Assembly (NCBI GenBank): GCA_034429715.1
Contig: DAOUFR010000092.1
Coordinates: 1 to 61,916 of the forward strand
From: CAIMUM01 sp034429715
GTDB taxonomy: Bacteria > Chloroflexota > Dehalococcoidia > GIF9 > UBA5629
Length of the DNA stretch: 61,916 nucleotides
Reading direction: 5' to 3'
Positions 50,181 through 58,742 of the stretch are shown here, one piece after another. Made by a program: the position numbers and the translations under genes. The notes under the pieces are model-generated. The model did not search any database, was not told the DNA's origin, and worked only from the letters and a program-made list of their open reading frames with translations. Within the stretch, counting starts at the first letter, position 1. Each line of letters opens with the position of its first letter.

Positions 50181-51200
50181 ATGAAAAAGTATGTATTTTG
50201 GAATAATAAGGGTGGCACAGGCAAGACTAGCCTTGCCTTTCAGACTATTTGCAGATACGCCAATCTTCATCCGGATAGCAGGATTCTTACGCTTGACGTT
50301 TGCCCGCAAGCTAACCTTTCGGAGCTATTCCTTGGTGGCCTAACGGGAAATGGCAGTGTTAACCTTCTTCAACGCCAGGGTGTGCTGCCACGTGCAACCG
50401 TCGGCGGATATTTTCAGGATCGCCTTCCATCTCCGTATACCCCTTCCCCATTTAATGCTGGAGCTTTCATTACTTCTCCCTCGAACTACAATGCACATAT
50501 TCCACCCAATATAGATCTGCTTTGCGGCGATCCACTTCTCGAGCTCCAAGCAAATGCAATTAATACGCTTGCAAACACCCAAGTGCCCGGCACGAATACT
50601 TGGATAGCGATTATCGATTGGCTTGGGGACTTCTTGAAAAAAATCGAAAAAAACTATGATATCACGTTTATAGATTGTAACCCCAGTTTTTCAATTTATA
50701 CGCAGATTGCCATATCCATAGCTGACTATCTGATATTGCCCGTCATGGCCGACGATTCTTCCCGTCGTGCACTTCAGAACGCTTTTTCATTAATTTACGG
50801 TTTGCAGCTGCCATCTCCGATCTATGCCAGCCACGCATTCGGTGCGAAATTGTTGAATGCACAACGTGCATTACCCAAAGTGCATCTCATTGTTAAAAAC
50901 CGGCTTACCCAGTATATGGGCCCGGCGTCAGCCTATGCCGCAGTTCTCCAGTCGGTGGAAAACGAGGTGATCGCATTACTACGGACGCAACCGACCATGT
51001 TTTCATTCACCAGTATCCCGGATGGCCTTATCGATGTCCGCGACTTTCAAACCGCTGGAGTGGTCTCCTTTGCAAGAGGGTGCCCATTTTATGATCTTAC
51101 GCCTGGTCGCCTTGCAATAGGAACACAACGTGTCCAAGTCAAAGATGAGTATTTGCAGAATTGCATTGACCATATAGATGGCATCGTGGACCGAATTTAG
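50181..51200 (+). CDS. ParA/MinD-family ATPase
   Basis: The 339-residue protein begins with the deviant Walker A NNKGGTGKTSLAFQT, and has DVCPQANLSELFLGG (A' motif region) and ITFIDCNPSF (Walker B). ParA ATPases partition plasmids or place protein complexes; no ParB-like gene or obvious parS repeats follow. As the last gene before attR it may stabilise an extrachromosomal form of element B or serve the adjoining restriction genes. Start is well supported by AGGAGG. Confidence 0.88.
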   Translation: MKKYVFWNNKGGTGKTSLAFQTICRYANLHPDSRILTLDVCPQANLSELFLGGLTGNGSVNLLQRQGVLPRATVGGYFQDRLPSPYTPSPFNAGAFITSPSNYNAHIPPNIDLLCGDPLLELQANAINTLANTQVPGTNTWIAIIDWLGDFLKKIEKNYDITFIDCNPSFSIYTQIAISIADYLILPVMADDSSRRALQNAFSLIYGLQLPSPIYASHAFGAKLLNAQRALPKVHLIVKNRLTQYMGPASAYAAVLQSVENEVIALLRTQPTMFSFTSIPDGLIDVRDFQTAGVVSFARGCPFYDLTPGRLAIGTQRVQVKDEYLQNCIDHIDGIVDRI

Positions 51201-51384
51201 GGTATCTATGTGCTTCTCTTACCCTGGCAAGTCCACAAGCATGAATTTTGCTAACATTTTGCTAACGAATTGTTTATAACTGGTTTTCACCACAACGATA
51301 ATTGATCGTAAAACATCATTTTGATATAGATCATTAATAATGGTATTCTATCGTAAATCACCATGTTCTATGGTTCCTTCGTAA

Positions 51385-51428
51385 TTCGTAAACAGCTGGT
51401 CGTCAGTTCGACTCTGACCGCTGGCTCC
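51385..51428 (+). repeat. Right attachment site of element B (displaced tRNA 3' half)
   Basis: 44 bp identical to 19566-19609, containing the 3' part of tRNA-Thr from the anticodon loop onward. It lacks the 5' half and is not a functional tRNA. Host sequence resumes at 51429. Confidence 0.92.
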
Positions 51429-51475
51429 AGAGCTGAAAGGCATATGCTGACCTGATAAGCGGGGAGGAAAAAGGT

Positions 51476-51739
51476 ATGACACTTAAAATAAGGGTTATTG
51501 GCGTAATCGCAATCGCTCTCATATGTCTGGCTGCTACTATATTACCGGGCCTGGCGCCGGCTGCGGCGGATAACAACACCACGACGGTTGCGCCGTGCTT
51601 TAAAACCTGGGGGAACAGTACCGGACGCACGGGTTGCAACGCCACCGGCTGGGGCAGAAGCGATACTTCCATGGGCTGTTCGGGGGCCAACAACAATAGC
51701 AAGTGCTTCTTCGTGCCCTGTAGATACTGCTGCCACTGA
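51476..51739 (+). CDS. Small secreted Cys-rich protein
   Basis: An 87-residue protein with a clear signal peptide (RVIGVIAIALICLAATILPG then LAPAAAD) and a mature part of about 55 residues rich in Cys, Asn, Gly and Thr (CFKTWGNSTGRTGCNATG, NNNSKCFFVPCRYCCH). Eight Cys suggest disulfides or metal binding. It is the first chromosomal gene after the element. Family not recognised. AGG-rich sequence upstream supports the ATG. Confidence 0.6.
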   Translation: MTLKIRVIGVIAIALICLAATILPGLAPAAADNNTTTVAPCFKTWGNSTGRTGCNATGWGRSDTSMGCSGANNNSKCFFVPCRYCCH

Positions 51740-51766
51740 ACGACCGGATGGTGGACGGATGGCGCC

Positions 51767-52681
51767 TTATCTAAAGGCCTTCGATTTCACCTCGCCGTTT
51801 TCATTTCTGGCGGTAATGGTAAAGACCGTTCCGGCCGGAGAAGCGACTATTTGACTTCCTGAAGCTGCTACATATCCGATGCCGTTGTCGATATATACCA
51901 GCGATGAGCCGGTAACCTGCCATGCCAGCATGGTGGAGTTGGATGCCCCCACGATATTCGGGACTTGCTTGAAATAGAAGAAGTCGATTTCAGGGAGCGG
52001 ATTGACTGCTGGGGAAGGGCTGACATCTACCGGCTCTGGACTGGCGGCAGGCTGACTGTTTGCGGCTGACGAAGACCTGGATGTAAGGTAGGTCTCGGAA
52101 GCGGTGATATATGCCGTCTCCCCCAGGTAGTATTTATCGTTGAAGCGGGAGTATATGGTGTATCTATCAGCCGTATCTATGGCCGTTAAATCCGAGATAA
52201 CAAAGCCTCCCACCTGCGGCTCGACCACCTGCCATCGGTCGAGCACCCATTTCTCGATTATGAAAGCGTGGTAATTGTTGCTGCGGTCCTTGCCGATGGC
52301 CACGTAAATATCACTGGCCGGCACGCCTGCAGCCCGGCTGAGGGTGCAGAGCAGCACCGCGAAATCCTTGCAGTTGCCCGTCCTTTTCTCCAGAGTTTCG
52401 ACAGGCGTTTGCCAGTGGTAATAGCTGTCATTGGAATATACGATATGCGACGAGACCCATGCTTGCAGCTTTCTGAAATCGGACCTGAAGTCTGTTTTAT
52501 CGGAAGTGATCATATTCAGCGTCTGGCGTATGGTGGGATCTTCCACCGTTATCAGTTGCCGGGGATCTATCGGAAAGTAGACATATTTACCTAATGCGCC
52601 GGTGGACATGTACCTGGGCGAGCAGTTCAAAGATATAAGTATCACACAAACAGACAGCGTCGCGACAATGGCCCTCATCAA
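51767..52681 (-). CDS. Transglutaminase-like lipoprotein
   Basis: The 304-residue protein has a signal with lipobox (VCVILISLNC), then a transglutaminase-like core: KRTGNCKDFAVLLCTLSRAA with the catalytic Cys, NNYHAFIIEKWVL with His, and WQVVEPQV likely with the third residue after it. The C-terminus adds a Ser/Pro linker and a beta domain (VTGSSLVYIDNGIGYVAA, FTITARNENGE) perhaps for binding cell wall. Such proteins may act as proteases or cross-linkers outside the cell. No operon partner. Confidence 0.8.
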   Translation of the reverse strand: MMRAIVATLSVCVILISLNCSPRYMSTGALGKYVYFPIDPRQLITVEDPTIRQTLNMITSDKTDFRSDFRKLQAWVSSHIVYSNDSYYHWQTPVETLEKRTGNCKDFAVLLCTLSRAAGVPASDIYVAIGKDRSNNYHAFIIEKWVLDRWQVVEPQVGGFVISDLTAIDTADRYTIYSRFNDKYYLGETAYITASETYLTSRSSSAANSQPAASPEPVDVSPSPAVNPLPEIDFFYFKQVPNIVGASNSTMLAWQVTGSSLVYIDNGIGYVAASGSQIVASPAGTVFTITARNENGEVKSKAFR

Positions 52682-52792
52682 TTTAATATTCTATTACAAC
52701 GCGGAGCATTTGGTTAATTCGGGGAAAATCAGGTTGCCGCTTTTGATATTTTAAGGGTCATGGTGCACAATGTCTGCCAGAGGAGGGATAAG

Positions 52793-53851
52793 ATGGCAGA
52801 ATATCGACAGAGAGAGTTGCGGGCCGCCCCGGACAATCTTGTCACAGACGGCGAATTCGCATTCGGAACTTTCAGCACACAGTTTAAAAATGTCAATCCT
52901 CTCAAGGCTGATAAGCCCCTGGGTATATGGCTGCCTGAATCTCTGCTCTATTTCAGGCTCAAGGAATGGCAGGCTTTTCAACTGGGAAACAGCCGCTGGT
53001 TCATGCTGGCCGTGCTGTACAATGCCAAGCTCCCGGCACTGGCTCAGTTCATTGTGTACGATAAAGTGCGCAATAAAAAGTATCTCTTCGAGAAGATGCT
53101 GCCTACATGGCGGATTAAAGTCCCTGCTTCGATCTGGGAGGGCAGCCAGTCCTATCGGGACAAGGACTGTTCTATGGAGATCATCAGCGATCTGGCTAAG
53201 GGCAGGTTCTATATAAATGTATTTATACGTGACCAGAAAGGCCTGCCGGATATTGAGGGACATTTCGAGGCAATTCATGATGAGGGATCGGTTGCGCCCA
53301 TCGTCGTCTCAATACCTCTGGGCAAGAACCGCGCGGTCTATTCTCACAAGTGCCTGATGCCCATGCAGGGGAGCCTCATTCTGGGTGGGGAGAAAAATGA
53401 GTTCCTGCGCGAGGAAAGCTTCGCTATTATCGATGATCATAAGGGCTTCTATCCTTATGTGCTGAAGTACGACTGGGTCACAACAGCCGGCCATGACGGG
53501 AAAGGGCGGCTGATCGGATTCAACCTGACGGATAACCAGACCATCGATGCGGAGAAATATAATGAGAACTGCCTGTGGGTGGACGGCAGGTTGCAACTGT
53601 TGCCGCCGGTGAAGTTCGATAGGCCGCAGGGAGTGACGGGAGAGTGGTTTATACGGGACAACTATGGAATGGTGAACCTCACATTCAAGCCTGTCACCAT
53701 GGGCAGCATCAACATGAACCTGCTGGCGATGAAAGTAAAATACTACGGGCCGTTCGGATCTTTCAGCGGGACTGTCAGAGACAGCTCGGGCGAAATCCTG
53801 GACTTCACTAATTACTTTGGAATGGGTGAACAAAAATACATTCGTGGGTAG
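52793..53851 (+). CDS. Hypothetical protein coupled to the prepilin peptidase gene
   Basis: An unrecognised 352-residue soluble protein, beta-rich with many aromatic residues. It looks like a DUF2804-type or lipocalin-like enzyme of carotenoid/lipid type (DREQKGLPDIEGHFEAIHD-like region, WFIRDNYGMVNLTFKP), but I cannot confirm this. GGAGGG lies 6 bp before the ATG at 52793, so it is preferred over 52760. Its end overlaps the prepilin peptidase gene, implying coupled translation. Confidence 0.5.
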   Translation: MAEYRQRELRAAPDNLVTDGEFAFGTFSTQFKNVNPLKADKPLGIWLPESLLYFRLKEWQAFQLGNSRWFMLAVLYNAKLPALAQFIVYDKVRNKKYLFEKMLPTWRIKVPASIWEGSQSYRDKDCSMEIISDLAKGRFYINVFIRDQKGLPDIEGHFEAIHDEGSVAPIVVSIPLGKNRAVYSHKCLMPMQGSLILGGEKNEFLREESFAIIDDHKGFYPYVLKYDWVTTAGHDGKGRLIGFNLTDNQTIDAEKYNENCLWVDGRLQLLPPVKFDRPQGVTGEWFIRDNYGMVNLTFKPVTMGSINMNLLAMKVKYYGPFGSFSGTVRDSSGEILDFTNYFGMGEQKYIRG

Positions 53852-54671
53852 TATTATTACTGCTTTAACCGGATGCCTCTTTCTGCTGCTGGGTCTGGTG
53901 TGGGGCGCTGTGCTGAACTGGTTGGCCGGATCGGTAACGGGGGAAGGCGGGATTCAACTGAAGCCCCTGGCCTGCATGAAATGCTCCGCCAGGCGGCGAC
54001 CGAAGTACCTGATACCGCTGATAGGCTATTTTATGGCAGGAGGTCGCTGTCCGGATTGCGGTGAGGCGATTCCCGTGCGCGCACCGGTGGTTGAGGCGGT
54101 CACAGGCATTCTCTTCGCGGCCCTTTATCTGAAATACGGCCTATCCTGGACGCTGGCCATACTGCTCGTTTATTCCACCGTGCTGATCATATTATTTGTC
54201 ACCGACTTCGAGCATTTCATACTGCCGAATGTAATTACTTACCCGTCCCTGCTGATGGCGGCACTGGTAGCGCTGGCGGTTACGCTGGCGCGCTACAGCT
54301 TACCCTGGTCACTTTATTACGGCGGGAGCGGATTTATGGCCGTTTTTAACAATTTCTTATTGTGCGCCCTGGCAGGTGGCGTCTGCGGCGCCCTGCTGCT
54401 TGCTCTGGTGGTTGTGCTATCGAGGGGCGGCATGGGGATGGGGGACGTGTTGCTGGCCGGCCTGCTGGGCCTGATGGTGGGTTTTCCGCTGGTATTTGTC
54501 GCTCTTTTCCTGAGCATACTGGCCGGGGGCATCGTGGCCGCCGCCCTGCTTATCAGCGGGCGCAAGAAGCGAAAAGAGATGCTGCCGTTCGGCCCTTTCC
54601 TCTGCCTTGGCGGCATGGTTACACTGCTGTGGGGAAAAGAATTGCTGGGCTGGTATCTGAGCCTGATATGA
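53826..54671 (+). CDS. pilD: Prepilin peptidase (A24 family)
   Basis: A 281-residue polytopic membrane protease that cleaves type IV prepilin leaders and methylates the new N-terminus. The N-terminal zinc-type loop CMKCSARRRPKYLIP ... GRCPDCGEAIPVR has two Cys-x2-Cys pairs, and the two catalytic Asp are in FVTDFEHFILPN and GMGMGDVLLAG. About eight hydrophobic helices are seen. The start overlaps the preceding gene: GTG 53826 (VNKNTF) or TTG 53817. Other pilus genes are not in the window. Confidence 0.92.
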   Translation: MNKNTFVGSIITALTGCLFLLLGLVWGAVLNWLAGSVTGEGGIQLKPLACMKCSARRRPKYLIPLIGYFMAGGRCPDCGEAIPVRAPVVEAVTGILFAALYLKYGLSWTLAILLVYSTVLIILFVTDFEHFILPNVITYPSLLMAALVALAVTLARYSLPWSLYYGGSGFMAVFNNFLLCALAGGVCGALLLALVVVLSRGGMGMGDVLLAGLLGLMVGFPLVFVALFLSILAGGIVAAALLISGRKKRKEMLPFGPFLCLGGMVTLLWGKELLGWYLSLI

Positions 54672-54695
54672 AGCTCGTGTTAGTCGATCCCCGGT

Positions 54696-55565
54696 CTACT
54701 TGAAAGGGGGCGCCTGCCAGAAGGGCACCAGCGACGTTTTGGTCACAGTCCTCTCGCTTTGTATACGCCGCTCTACCTGGTACGGGACCGTTCTCTCTAC
54801 TGTACGGGTTACGTTTTCCGTTACCTGATCGTACCACAACAGCGAGGCGCTGAACCTGGTATTCTGGGGAGTGGTGGGGCCGGTGAAAAGAACTGCTATA
54901 TCCCGTGCGCCCCGCGTATCGAATTCGATATCGTAGGGCTGCCAGCGGTTCATCCAGAGATCAGCCTGCCCTCCCAGATGGCGGGCGAAATTGAACTTGA
55001 TGTTGGCTGAGTTAAGCCATTTATTCATTGCCTCCGCCTCTGTGCCGTATGTAAACCAATCCCACTGGACCGTAGAGTTGTATACAGGGTCCAGGGACGA
55101 GATCAGCGGTGGTTGCAGCACCTGCCCTCGCGCGCCCATGTCGAAAAGGCTGACAGCAATATTCTCGTAATAGTATTGCTTGTACAGCGATATCCTGATC
55201 CTCTCGATGTTATGGACCTGTGTGCCGGGCAGCCTGTAGCCGTGGTACCAGACGAACTGTGTGCCCTTGAACTTCACAGTGGGACTGCTCCACAGAATAT
55301 AGGGCGTAAGCTGCTCCTGGCCGCTTACAGTTCGGGTTACAGAATAGGTTTCGCTGACCAGCTCGGTGCGGTTTTCGGTAACAAACACCGTTTCGTAGTT
55401 AATCTCTTTTTGAGGATATTGAACGGGGACGCAGGAAAGAGCGGAAATGGCCAGAGCCGTCAGAATCAGAAGGGACAGGACCCTGCCTGCGACACGCGCG
55501 ACCGGCGCCGATCGGGTGAACCACTCTCGGCTGCGGCAGGGAAGGAAGCGGGATAAATGATTCAT
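54696..55565 (-). CDS. Lipoprotein of paired family, second gene
   Basis: The 289-residue protein has a lipobox (LTALAISALSC) after an N-terminal hydrophobic helix and a beta-rich exported domain (YRLPGTQVHNIERIRISLYK, IAVLFTGPTTPQNTRF) with repeated TVERTVPYQVERR near the end. It is a paralogue of the gene upstream (55562-56431) and overlaps it by 4 bp. The family is not recognised; both probably sit on the outside of the membrane. Convergent with the prepilin peptidase gene. Confidence 0.6.
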   Translation of the reverse strand: MNHLSRFLPCRSREWFTRSAPVARVAGRVLSLLILTALAISALSCVPVQYPQKEINYETVFVTENRTELVSETYSVTRTVSGQEQLTPYILWSSPTVKFKGTQFVWYHGYRLPGTQVHNIERIRISLYKQYYYENIAVSLFDMGARGQVLQPPLISSLDPVYNSTVQWDWFTYGTEAEAMNKWLNSANIKFNFARHLGGQADLWMNRWQPYDIEFDTRGARDIAVLFTGPTTPQNTRFSASLLWYDQVTENVTRTVERTVPYQVERRIQSERTVTKTSLVPFWQAPPFK

Positions 55566-56431
55566 TGCGAAAACACTTCCCAGAACGGTACCTGCCTGAC
55601 CTGATAGGTAGTCTGCTGCTTCTGTACCTCGTAGGGTACCTGTTTCTCCACCTGTCGCTCCCCGCTGACCGTTTTGTGCGAAACAATATCACGACTAAAA
55701 GTACCTGTTATCGTGACCCGGGCGTTCCACTGATTCTGGGGTCCGCTGACTATAACGCCGATCTTCTGTGCCTTGCCGGCGTCTAACTCGAAGACCTGTG
55801 GGTCCTCAGGCCTGGACCAGAGATTGGTCCTGCCGCCCAAAAACCTGGCCTCGTTGATCTGGATATTGGCCGTATCCAGCCATGTTGTCGCAGCGCCGCC
55901 GGTGGTATGGGCGCTCGATTCTTCCGATGGACTCTCTGAGGCGCCGGAAGATGAACTGGATGAAGTGCCGACGGTTGCAGTGGTACCGGGTGTTATCCAG
56001 GTCCATTTGACCTGTCCCACATCAGTATCTCCATATATAGCGGGAGCAGGTGTGGTCAGATGGCCGCTTCTGGTCATGTCGAGTATACGTATGGAGGCGG
56101 ACTCATACTGAAACTGCTTCCAGATCGAGATCGTCAGCCGCAGGTTATCATAGGTCGGCCATTGGGGAATATCATAGGCAAGGTACCAGAAGTTGGTCTG
56201 GCCGTTGAAGGCGATATTCTGCGAGTACCAGCTGTAGTAAAGCGGAAGCTCATAACTATTCGTGACGGTATCAACCGTGGTCTCGTTTTCCGTGTAGACT
56301 TCTGTTGCATACTCGGTCCTGTATTGGGTCTCCACAACGGCGCCGGTTACGGGATATTCTCTGGATACGCATGACGAAGCAAGTATCAGCAGCAGCGGGA
56401 GCAATCTGGCCGTTATATCGAGATACTTCAT
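55562..56431 (-). CDS. Lipoprotein of paired family, first gene
   Basis: The 289-residue protein starts MKYLDITARLLPLLLILASS with lipobox ending at Cys in ILASSC. The exported part has VVETQYRTEYATEVYTENET, FWYLAYDIPQWPTYDNLRLT and a Ser-rich loop (SSSSSSGASESPSEESSA). It shares layout with the following gene (TQF/TNF-W-Y, ISIWKQFQYES / ISLYKQYYYEN), so the two arose by duplication. The ATG at 56431 is preferred to 56488 because the signal peptide begins there. Confidence 0.6.
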   Translation of the reverse strand: MKYLDITARLLPLLLILASSCVSREYPVTGAVVETQYRTEYATEVYTENETTVDTVTNSYELPLYYSWYSQNIAFNGQTNFWYLAYDIPQWPTYDNLRLTISIWKQFQYESASIRILDMTRSGHLTTPAPAIYGDTDVGQVKWTWITPGTTATVGTSSSSSSGASESPSEESSAHTTGGAATTWLDTANIQINEARFLGGRTNLWSRPEDPQVFELDAGKAQKIGVIVSGPQNQWNARVTITGTFSRDIVSHKTVSGERQVEKQVPYEVQKQQTTYQVRQVPFWEVFSQ

Positions 56432-56640
56432 TTTACGGAAAGCATATGGCCCGGAATTTCTGATAATAGCATAAGTACGGTAATGCATATTGTCAAAGTT
56501 GGAAGGCCCGACCTGAAGCCGCTCCGTTAAAACCTCTTGAGCCGGGATGTCGTGATATCGAATGGACGGAGGCGATGGGAAAATGAGTTGGCATGTTATA
56601 TAATGCGGTTGATGTGAATATAACGGTTAAGGAGGAAGCA

Positions 56641-57387
56641 ATGGCCGCGCATAAAAATGGCTCTTTTATCCTGGTGTTATTAGCTGTTGCCTGTATTGTG
56701 TCTGCTATAAGCTGTGTCCCGGCTGCCCCGCAGCCCGCCGCGCCCGCTGCGTCAACATCATGCATAATGGTGGTCAGCCCGGATAAACTGCTGTTCACTA
56801 TCGGTCAGGGCCAGGGTCCGACTCTCGACCAGGTACTATCAGTCGTCAGTCAGGGCGAGGGCATACTTAACCTGTCGATGAGCGATAACGTGCGCTGGAT
56901 AAATCTGATGCAGGTGCCCGGCGCCGCAACCGCTCAAACCACCGACGCCAGGGTAAATGTCGATGCAACCGGCATGGCCCCGGGCCAGTATACCGGCATC
57001 ATTACGATTACCGCCGACGGCGCCGCCAACAGCCCGATTTACGTGCCGGTCTACTTTACTATCTTGCCGGGCGCCAATATTCCCGTAGAGGTGATTCCCG
57101 TCCCGGCGCCGTCCTCAATTCCTCCCGCGGATTCCGCCGCCGTCTGGGTAAACCAGACGGATTTCTATAAATATGCCACAGTTAGCGCCCTGATAGTCAA
57201 CGGAAGTGTGACTAACTCGGATAGGTCATGGTATATGTCCGATGTTAAAATCGTGGCGAATTCCACCGGCAATAAAGTCACTATCGCCGCCAGTATACCG
57301 CCCGGCGAAACAATCATGTACAACCGCTATATCCCCAGCTACCAGAAAGATACGGTCAGGCTGAGCTTTACCTGGTATAAGCCATAG
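56641..57387 (+). CDS. BACON-like domain lipoprotein
   Basis: The 248-residue lipoprotein has a lipobox VSAISC and a Pro/Ala linker, then a domain with SPDKLLFTIGQGQGPTLDQV, NVRWINLMQVP and GQYTGIITITADGAANSPIY, the pattern of BACON or related immunoglobulin-like carbohydrate-binding domains. The C-terminal part (YKYATVSALIVNGSVTNSDR) is a second beta domain. It probably sits on the cell surface. AAGGAGG lies just upstream of ATG 56641. A strong terminator follows at 57452. Confidence 0.75.
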   Translation: MAAHKNGSFILVLLAVACIVSAISCVPAAPQPAAPAASTSCIMVVSPDKLLFTIGQGQGPTLDQVLSVVSQGEGILNLSMSDNVRWINLMQVPGAATAQTTDARVNVDATGMAPGQYTGIITITADGAANSPIYVPVYFTILPGANIPVEVIPVPAPSSIPPADSAAVWVNQTDFYKYATVSALIVNGSVTNSDRSWYMSDVKIVANSTGNKVTIAASIPPGETIMYNRYIPSYQKDTVRLSFTWYKP

Positions 57388-57451
57388 GCCGGATACACTG
57401 TATCTCTGAATGAAGCGGCATCTTAAGCCACTCCCTCAAGATCGTCCCATG

Positions 57452-57489
57452 GTAGTAGCCCGTTATCCATCCGGGCTACTACTTTTTTA
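57452..57489 (+). terminator. Rho-independent terminator
   Basis: GTAGTAGCCCG pairs perfectly with CGGGCTACTAC (11 bp) around a 9-base loop, followed by TTTTTTAT. It ends the BACON-like lipoprotein transcript. Confidence 0.88.
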
Positions 57490-57688
57490 TTACGTCGAAT
57501 CATACCGTGCAGGCCGGCAATATCGTACTTGTTGCCCTGTGACGGCGGCAGGCGGTGCGGCATAATTAGGACGTAGGAGCATATAGTACTAAGGTCACAG
57601 ATTAAGTAGTACCGATTACTTATTGTATTAGCATGATATACATCATAGAATTAATGCGTCTGGACAAAATACGGCCGGGAGAAAAGAA

Positions 57689-57817
57689 ATGAGTGCGATG
57701 AAATCGATAGTGGGGACAGTTAGGACGGATTGGAAAGCACAGGCTCTCTTCTGGTCCATGGTTATATGCGGGATGTTGATTATTAGTGCGGTGGTGATAG
57801 TGGCCCGCATGGTTTAA
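57689..57817 (+). CDS. 42-aa single-helix membrane protein
   Basis: A short gene: MSAMKSIVGTVRTDWKAQAL then FWSMVICGMLIISAVVIVAR. It has one hydrophobic helix and a positively charged N-terminus. It lies between two terminators and has only a weak ribosome-binding site (GGGAGAAAAG). Bacterial small membrane proteins of this kind often modulate larger complexes. Moderate confidence only. Confidence 0.45.
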   Translation: MSAMKSIVGTVRTDWKAQALFWSMVICGMLIISAVVIVARMV

Positions 57818-57839
57818 AGTTTGCGGTTCTCCTCCCAAA

Positions 57840-57879
57840 TGCGGGGGGCGCCAGCACTCGGGCGTCCCCTGCTTTTTTT
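57840..57879. terminator. GC-rich terminator between convergent genes
   Basis: GCGGGGGGCGCC and GGGCGTCCCCTGC pair in an imperfect hairpin followed by TTTTTTT on the plus strand. It ends the small-gene transcript and abuts the 3' end of the methyltransferase gene. Confidence 0.75.
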
Positions 57880-58690
57880 ATCCCGGCGCCACCTGCTGAA
57901 CGTTATCCTTAACAGCTTCGACTTCAAGCCTTACTGCGGCTATGTGCACTATATTAGAAGCATCAGGAGGGTACTGCCGCAGATATCCATCCATAACTTC
58001 ATCGATGAAGTCCTGTTGCATTGCCAGGGGTACCCTGTGTATAAAAGGATGCCACGTTGTGCGGAACCAGCCTTCCAGTCCCTCTTTGCCTTGCTGCGCC
58101 ATATCCTTGGCAATAAGCTCTATCCGCAGGGGTTTAAAACCGGCTTCGGGCAGCCATTTACTGTATTCTTCGGTTCCGAGGAAGTTATATGGCGGAATGA
58201 AGCTTTTAAAATAGGGGGACCATTCAGGCCGGGCTGCAATGCCGAGCACCACCCCGGTCATATCGGCAACATTGCCCCGCCCGCCCATCTGGAGCAATAG
58301 CCTGCCCGGATTTTTTAGTCCCGTATATATGCCTTTCAGGACGGCGCGGTGGTCTCTCACCCAGTGTAGTACGGCATTGGAGAAAGCAATGTCGTACTCT
58401 TGATGGAAATCGAGCTGACAGGCGTCCTTATGGATGAAGCGCAGGTTGGGAAATTCAGTATGAGGAAAGGTCCGGCAGGCCAGGTCTATCATTTCCTGCG
58501 AGCTGTCGATGCCGGTTACTGAACCATGCGGCAGGCGTGTTGCGATCTCGGCAGTGACCTTGCCGTCGCCGCAGCCTATGTCCAGTACACTCTCGCTGCC
58601 TTTGAGTTTGAGTTTGGCTATGAGTTCGCAGCCCAGTTTAAACTGGGCTGCCGAGCTTTTTTGGTAATCATGCGCATCCCATTTGTGCAT
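57878..58690 (-). CDS. SAM-dependent methyltransferase, trans-aconitate methyltransferase-like
   Basis: The 270-residue protein has motif I VLDIGCGDGKVTAEIATRLP, then GSVTGIDSSQEMIDLACRTF, IAFSNAVLHWVRDH and GLKNPGRLLLQMGGRGN, the class I methyltransferase layout of the Tam branch (acts on small carboxylates or quinone-like substrates). No partner genes show the substrate. It ends at a bidirectional hairpin. Upstream, 52 bp separate it from the DnaE-family gene, both on the minus strand. Confidence 0.82.
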   Translation of the reverse strand: MHKWDAHDYQKSSAAQFKLGCELIAKLKLKGSESVLDIGCGDGKVTAEIATRLPHGSVTGIDSSQEMIDLACRTFPHTEFPNLRFIHKDACQLDFHQEYDIAFSNAVLHWVRDHRAVLKGIYTGLKNPGRLLLQMGGRGNVADMTGVVLGIAARPEWSPYFKSFIPPYNFLGTEEYSKWLPEAGFKPLRIELIAKDMAQQGKEGLEGWFRTTWHPFIHRVPLAMQQDFIDEVMDGYLRQYPPDASNIVHIAAVRLEVEAVKDNVQQVAPG

Positions 58691-58742
58691 GCTATGAGTT
58701 TAACATGTTTGGAAATCAGTTTGCTTGACCCGGACTGCTCCA

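Larger units (their letters stand above)
19566..51428. mobile_element. Integrative element B (prophage-like, capsid-encoding)
   Basis: Delimited by the 44-bp direct repeat of the tRNA-Thr 3' half. The integrase gene is next to the intact tRNA and the excisionase follows. The element encodes a replication-type ATPase, phage packaging and capsid proteins, receptor/hub proteins, a TPR/CAP/ankyrin operon, a MarR/HEPN module, a Schlafen-like protein, a two-gene restriction-modification system and a ParA-like ATPase. No tail tube, tape measure or endolysin was recognised, so it may be a defective prophage, a short-tailed phage or a capsid-forming satellite. Confidence 0.88.

Noticed and set aside
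53309..53833. Antisense frames opposite the 352-aa gene and other backbone genes
   Set aside because: No domain or ribosome-binding signal; the plus-strand gene has both coupling and a good start.
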